Part shown: positions 6,339 to 7,377 of the stretch, one piece after another
Numbering within the stretch: position 1 is the first letter of the stretch
Layout: each line of letters opens with the position of its first letter
Origin: an uncultured Bacillaceae bacterium
GTDB lineage: Bacteria > Bacillota > Bacilli > Bacillales > Cytobacillaceae
Direction: 5' to 3'
Length of the DNA stretch: 7,377 nucleotides
NCBI GenBank assembly: GCA_937995745.1
Contig: CALKIU010000024.1
Span: 1-7,377 of the forward strand
Translations under genes and position numbers: made by a program
Notes under the pieces: model-generated
The model's input: only the letters and a program-made list of their open reading frames with translations
Databases searched by the model: none
Told to the model about the DNA's origin: nothing

Positions 6339-6400
6339 GCTGAATCCAAAAGACGGACAAAACGCTGTTTTATAACGTGACAATTGTCGCCGGATTCAGC
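6339..6400. repeat. Long-range inverted repeat with an inner palindrome
   Basis: GCTGAATCC (6339-6347) is an exact reverse complement of GGATTCAGC (6392-6400), 44 bases apart. ACCG (6329-6332) and CGGT (6404-6407) could extend the stem after mismatches. Within the loop, GACAATTGTC (6379-6388) is a perfect 10-bp palindrome. It lies between the PNPOx-like stop and a strong terminator, so it is either a 3' untranslated structure, a small RNA ending at that terminator, or an operator-like site. No coding frame in it looks real. Confidence 0.45.
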
Positions 6401-6452
6401 CTCCGGTCTGCAAAATGGGATGTTTTTAGCTGGTTTTCATACAAGAATATTC

Positions 6453-6481
6453 ACCCTGCCTGTCTTCGGCAGGGTTTTTTT
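6453..6481 (+). terminator. Rho-independent terminator
   Basis: ACCCTGCC (6453-6460) pairs with GGCAGGGT (6468-6475) around the loop TGTCTTC, followed by an uninterrupted run of seven T (6475-6481) and more T-rich sequence. It lies 143 bases after the PNPOx-like stop. It either ends that transcript with a long structured 3' part or ends a separate small transcript. Confidence 0.9.
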
Positions 6482-6552
6482 GTGTTTTTTTGTTATGTGT
6501 ATTTAGCTTCACGAAATGTTCATGATTTTCGCTTCCGGTCCTTGCCAAAGAA

Positions 6553-6586
6553 TGAAACTTTTTCGTTGAAAAAGTGTCTGTATAAT
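6553..6586 (+). promoter_or_regulatory. Promoter-like region with a perfect dyad
   Basis: ACTTTTTC (6557-6564) and GAAAAAGT (6568-6575) form a perfect 8-bp dyad with a three-base centre. A consensus -10, TATAAT, follows at 6581-6586. The dyad covers the place of the -35, which is otherwise poor (CTTTTT). TGAAAC at 6553-6558 also looks like an ECF-sigma -35, with TGTCTG 16 bases on. No gene lies between here and pspA, so a transcript would be a ~150-base pspA leader or a small RNA. The gene-free stretch from 6311 to 6762 holds this, the terminator, the inverted repeat and the promoter at 6700. The AT-rich remainder (6590-6695) shows nothing I can support. Confidence 0.4.
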
Positions 6587-6699
6587 TAAGGTAGTTTTGC
6601 CTCTGTTGGACATATACTATTTTTTGAATGTCTTTAATGAACGGAAAAAACGACTTTCTGGTCATGCGTGCAATTTTTTTAAAATAATTTTATAAAAAA

Positions 6700-6727
6700 T
6701 GAAACTTTTTTTGGAATACGAAGTATA
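6700..6727 (+). promoter_or_regulatory. SigW-like ECF promoter of pspA
   Basis: TGAAAC (6700-6705) is an exact match to the SigW -35. After 16 bases, AGTATA (6722-6727) matches the SigW -10 CGTATA in five of six positions. The T-run straight after the -35 is also typical of such promoters. B. subtilis pspA (ydjF) is known to depend on SigW, which supports this reading. Transcription would start near 6733, about 30 bases before the pspA ATG. Confidence 0.75.
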
Positions 6728-6762
6728 AGTAATTAGTCGATATTCGAAGGAGGAGATGGAGA

Positions 6763-7377
6763 ATGAGCATTCTCGCCCGGTTTAAAGATATCATGTCGAG
6801 CAACATTCATGCGTTATTGGATAAAGCGGAAGATCCGGAAAAAATGATTGACCAATATTTGCGAAATCTGGACAAAGATTTGCGGAAAGTGAAGTCCGAA
6901 ACAGCCACGGTGATGGCGGAAGAACAGAGGGCCAAGAGAGAATGGGAGGCATGCCGCGCCGATATGGAAAAGATGGAGCGGTATGCGATCAAAGCGTTGG
7001 AAGCAGGCAATGAAGATGATGCGAGAAAATTCCTCGAGCGGAAAGCTGTGCTAAAAGAAAAGTATGGCGAATTGGAAAAAGCCTATCAATTGGCGGCCTC
7101 CAATGCAACGCAAATGAGGCAAATGCACGATAAGCTCGTTTCGGATATTAAAGCACTTGAATCGCGTCGCAACATGCTGAAGGCGAAATGGTCTGTTGCG
7201 AAAACCCAGCAGAGACTGAACGAACTGGGAGCGCAAACGACAGCTTCGGGAAGCACAATCGCCGCTTTTAACCGCATGGAAGAAAAAGTGAATCAGGCTC
7301 TTGACAAGGCCAGGGCGATGGCAGAATTGAATAAGGGGCCGGAAGATGACATCGAAGAGCTGATGAAAAAATATGAT
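6763..7377 (+). CDS. pspA: PspA/IM30-family phage shock protein (3' end beyond window)
   Basis: This is an open frame of 205 codons still open at the window edge; the Bacillus protein has about 225-230 residues, so only the last part is missing. It begins MSILARFKDIMSSNIHALLDKAEDPEKMIDQYLRNL, the amphipathic first helix and following motif of Bacillus PspA. The rest is a long, charged coiled coil (about 25-145, for example AVMAEEQRAKRE-like and LERKAVLKEKYGELEKAY segments), then MHDKLVSDIKALESRRNMLKAKW and FNRMEEKVNQALDKARAMAEL. PspA is an ESCRT-III-like peripheral membrane protein that forms large assemblies on damaged membranes. The start has AAGGAGG (6747-6753) nine bases upstream. An ECF promoter just before it points to induction by envelope stress. 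The companion genes usual in Bacillus (ydjG-H-I) would lie outside. Confidence 0.95.
   Translation, partial: MSILARFKDIMSSNIHALLDKAEDPEKMIDQYLRNLDKDLRKVKSETATVMAEEQRAKREWEACRADMEKMERYAIKALEAGNEDDARKFLERKAVLKEKYGELEKAYQLAASNATQMRQMHDKLVSDIKALESRRNMLKAKWSVAKTQQRLNELGAQTTASGSTIAAFNRMEEKVNQALDKARAMAELNKGPEDDIEELMKKYD

Noticed and set aside
6426..6665. Minus-strand frame of 79 codons in the gene-free region
   Set aside because: It runs through a strong terminator and a promoter-like dyad, has low-complexity composition and no convincing ribosome site.

Overview
The window (7377 bp, moderate GC) looks like a chromosomal segment of a Bacillaceae bacterium, perhaps a thermotolerant genus such as Caldibacillus. 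Three things support this: strong purine-rich Shine-Dalgarno sites before most genes, a complete BceRS-BceAB-type peptide-antibiotic detoxification module, and a PspA of Bacillus type behind an ECF-sigma (SigW-like) promoter. The genus is inferred from gene content and style, not from a marker gene.

Layout. Positions 1-90 hold GTCCC-rich repeats with no gene. Positions 246-4669 (+) are a four-gene module: response regulator (bceR), short-loop sensor kinase (bceS), ABC ATPase (bceA) and 10-helix permease (bceB). The first pair and the second pair each overlap. Between the pairs, a perfect dyad of the BceR-box type lies across the bceS stop codon, ahead of a -10 hexamer. The transporter pair can therefore probably be induced separately from the sensor pair. 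Positions 4675-4725 form a long hairpin that is also the 3' end of a small convergent XRE-type regulator gene (4701-4913, -). Then come a VOC-fold protein (5175-5609, +) with its own promoter and a strong terminator, and a pyridoxamine-phosphate-oxidase-fold protein (5849-6310, +) with an extended -10 promoter. Next is a ~450-bp gene-free stretch with an inverted repeat, a terminator, a promoter-like dyad and a SigW-type promoter. Last is pspA (6763 to the window end, incomplete).

How the genes fit together. By analogy with Bacillus BceRS-BceAB, the permease-ATPase pair both removes a peptide antibiotic from its lipid II cycle target and tells the kinase how hard it is working. The kinase then phosphorylates the regulator, which switches on bceAB. 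pspA, about 2 kb downstream with its own envelope-stress promoter, protects the membrane. The ends of the window thus hold two separate envelope-stress responses, with two ordinary small enzymes and one small regulator between them. I did not find a clearly undescribed system. The points most worth a second look are the operator inside the bceS stop region, the hairpin element that forms the tail of the XRE gene, the odd start of that gene, and the structured gene-free region upstream of pspA.
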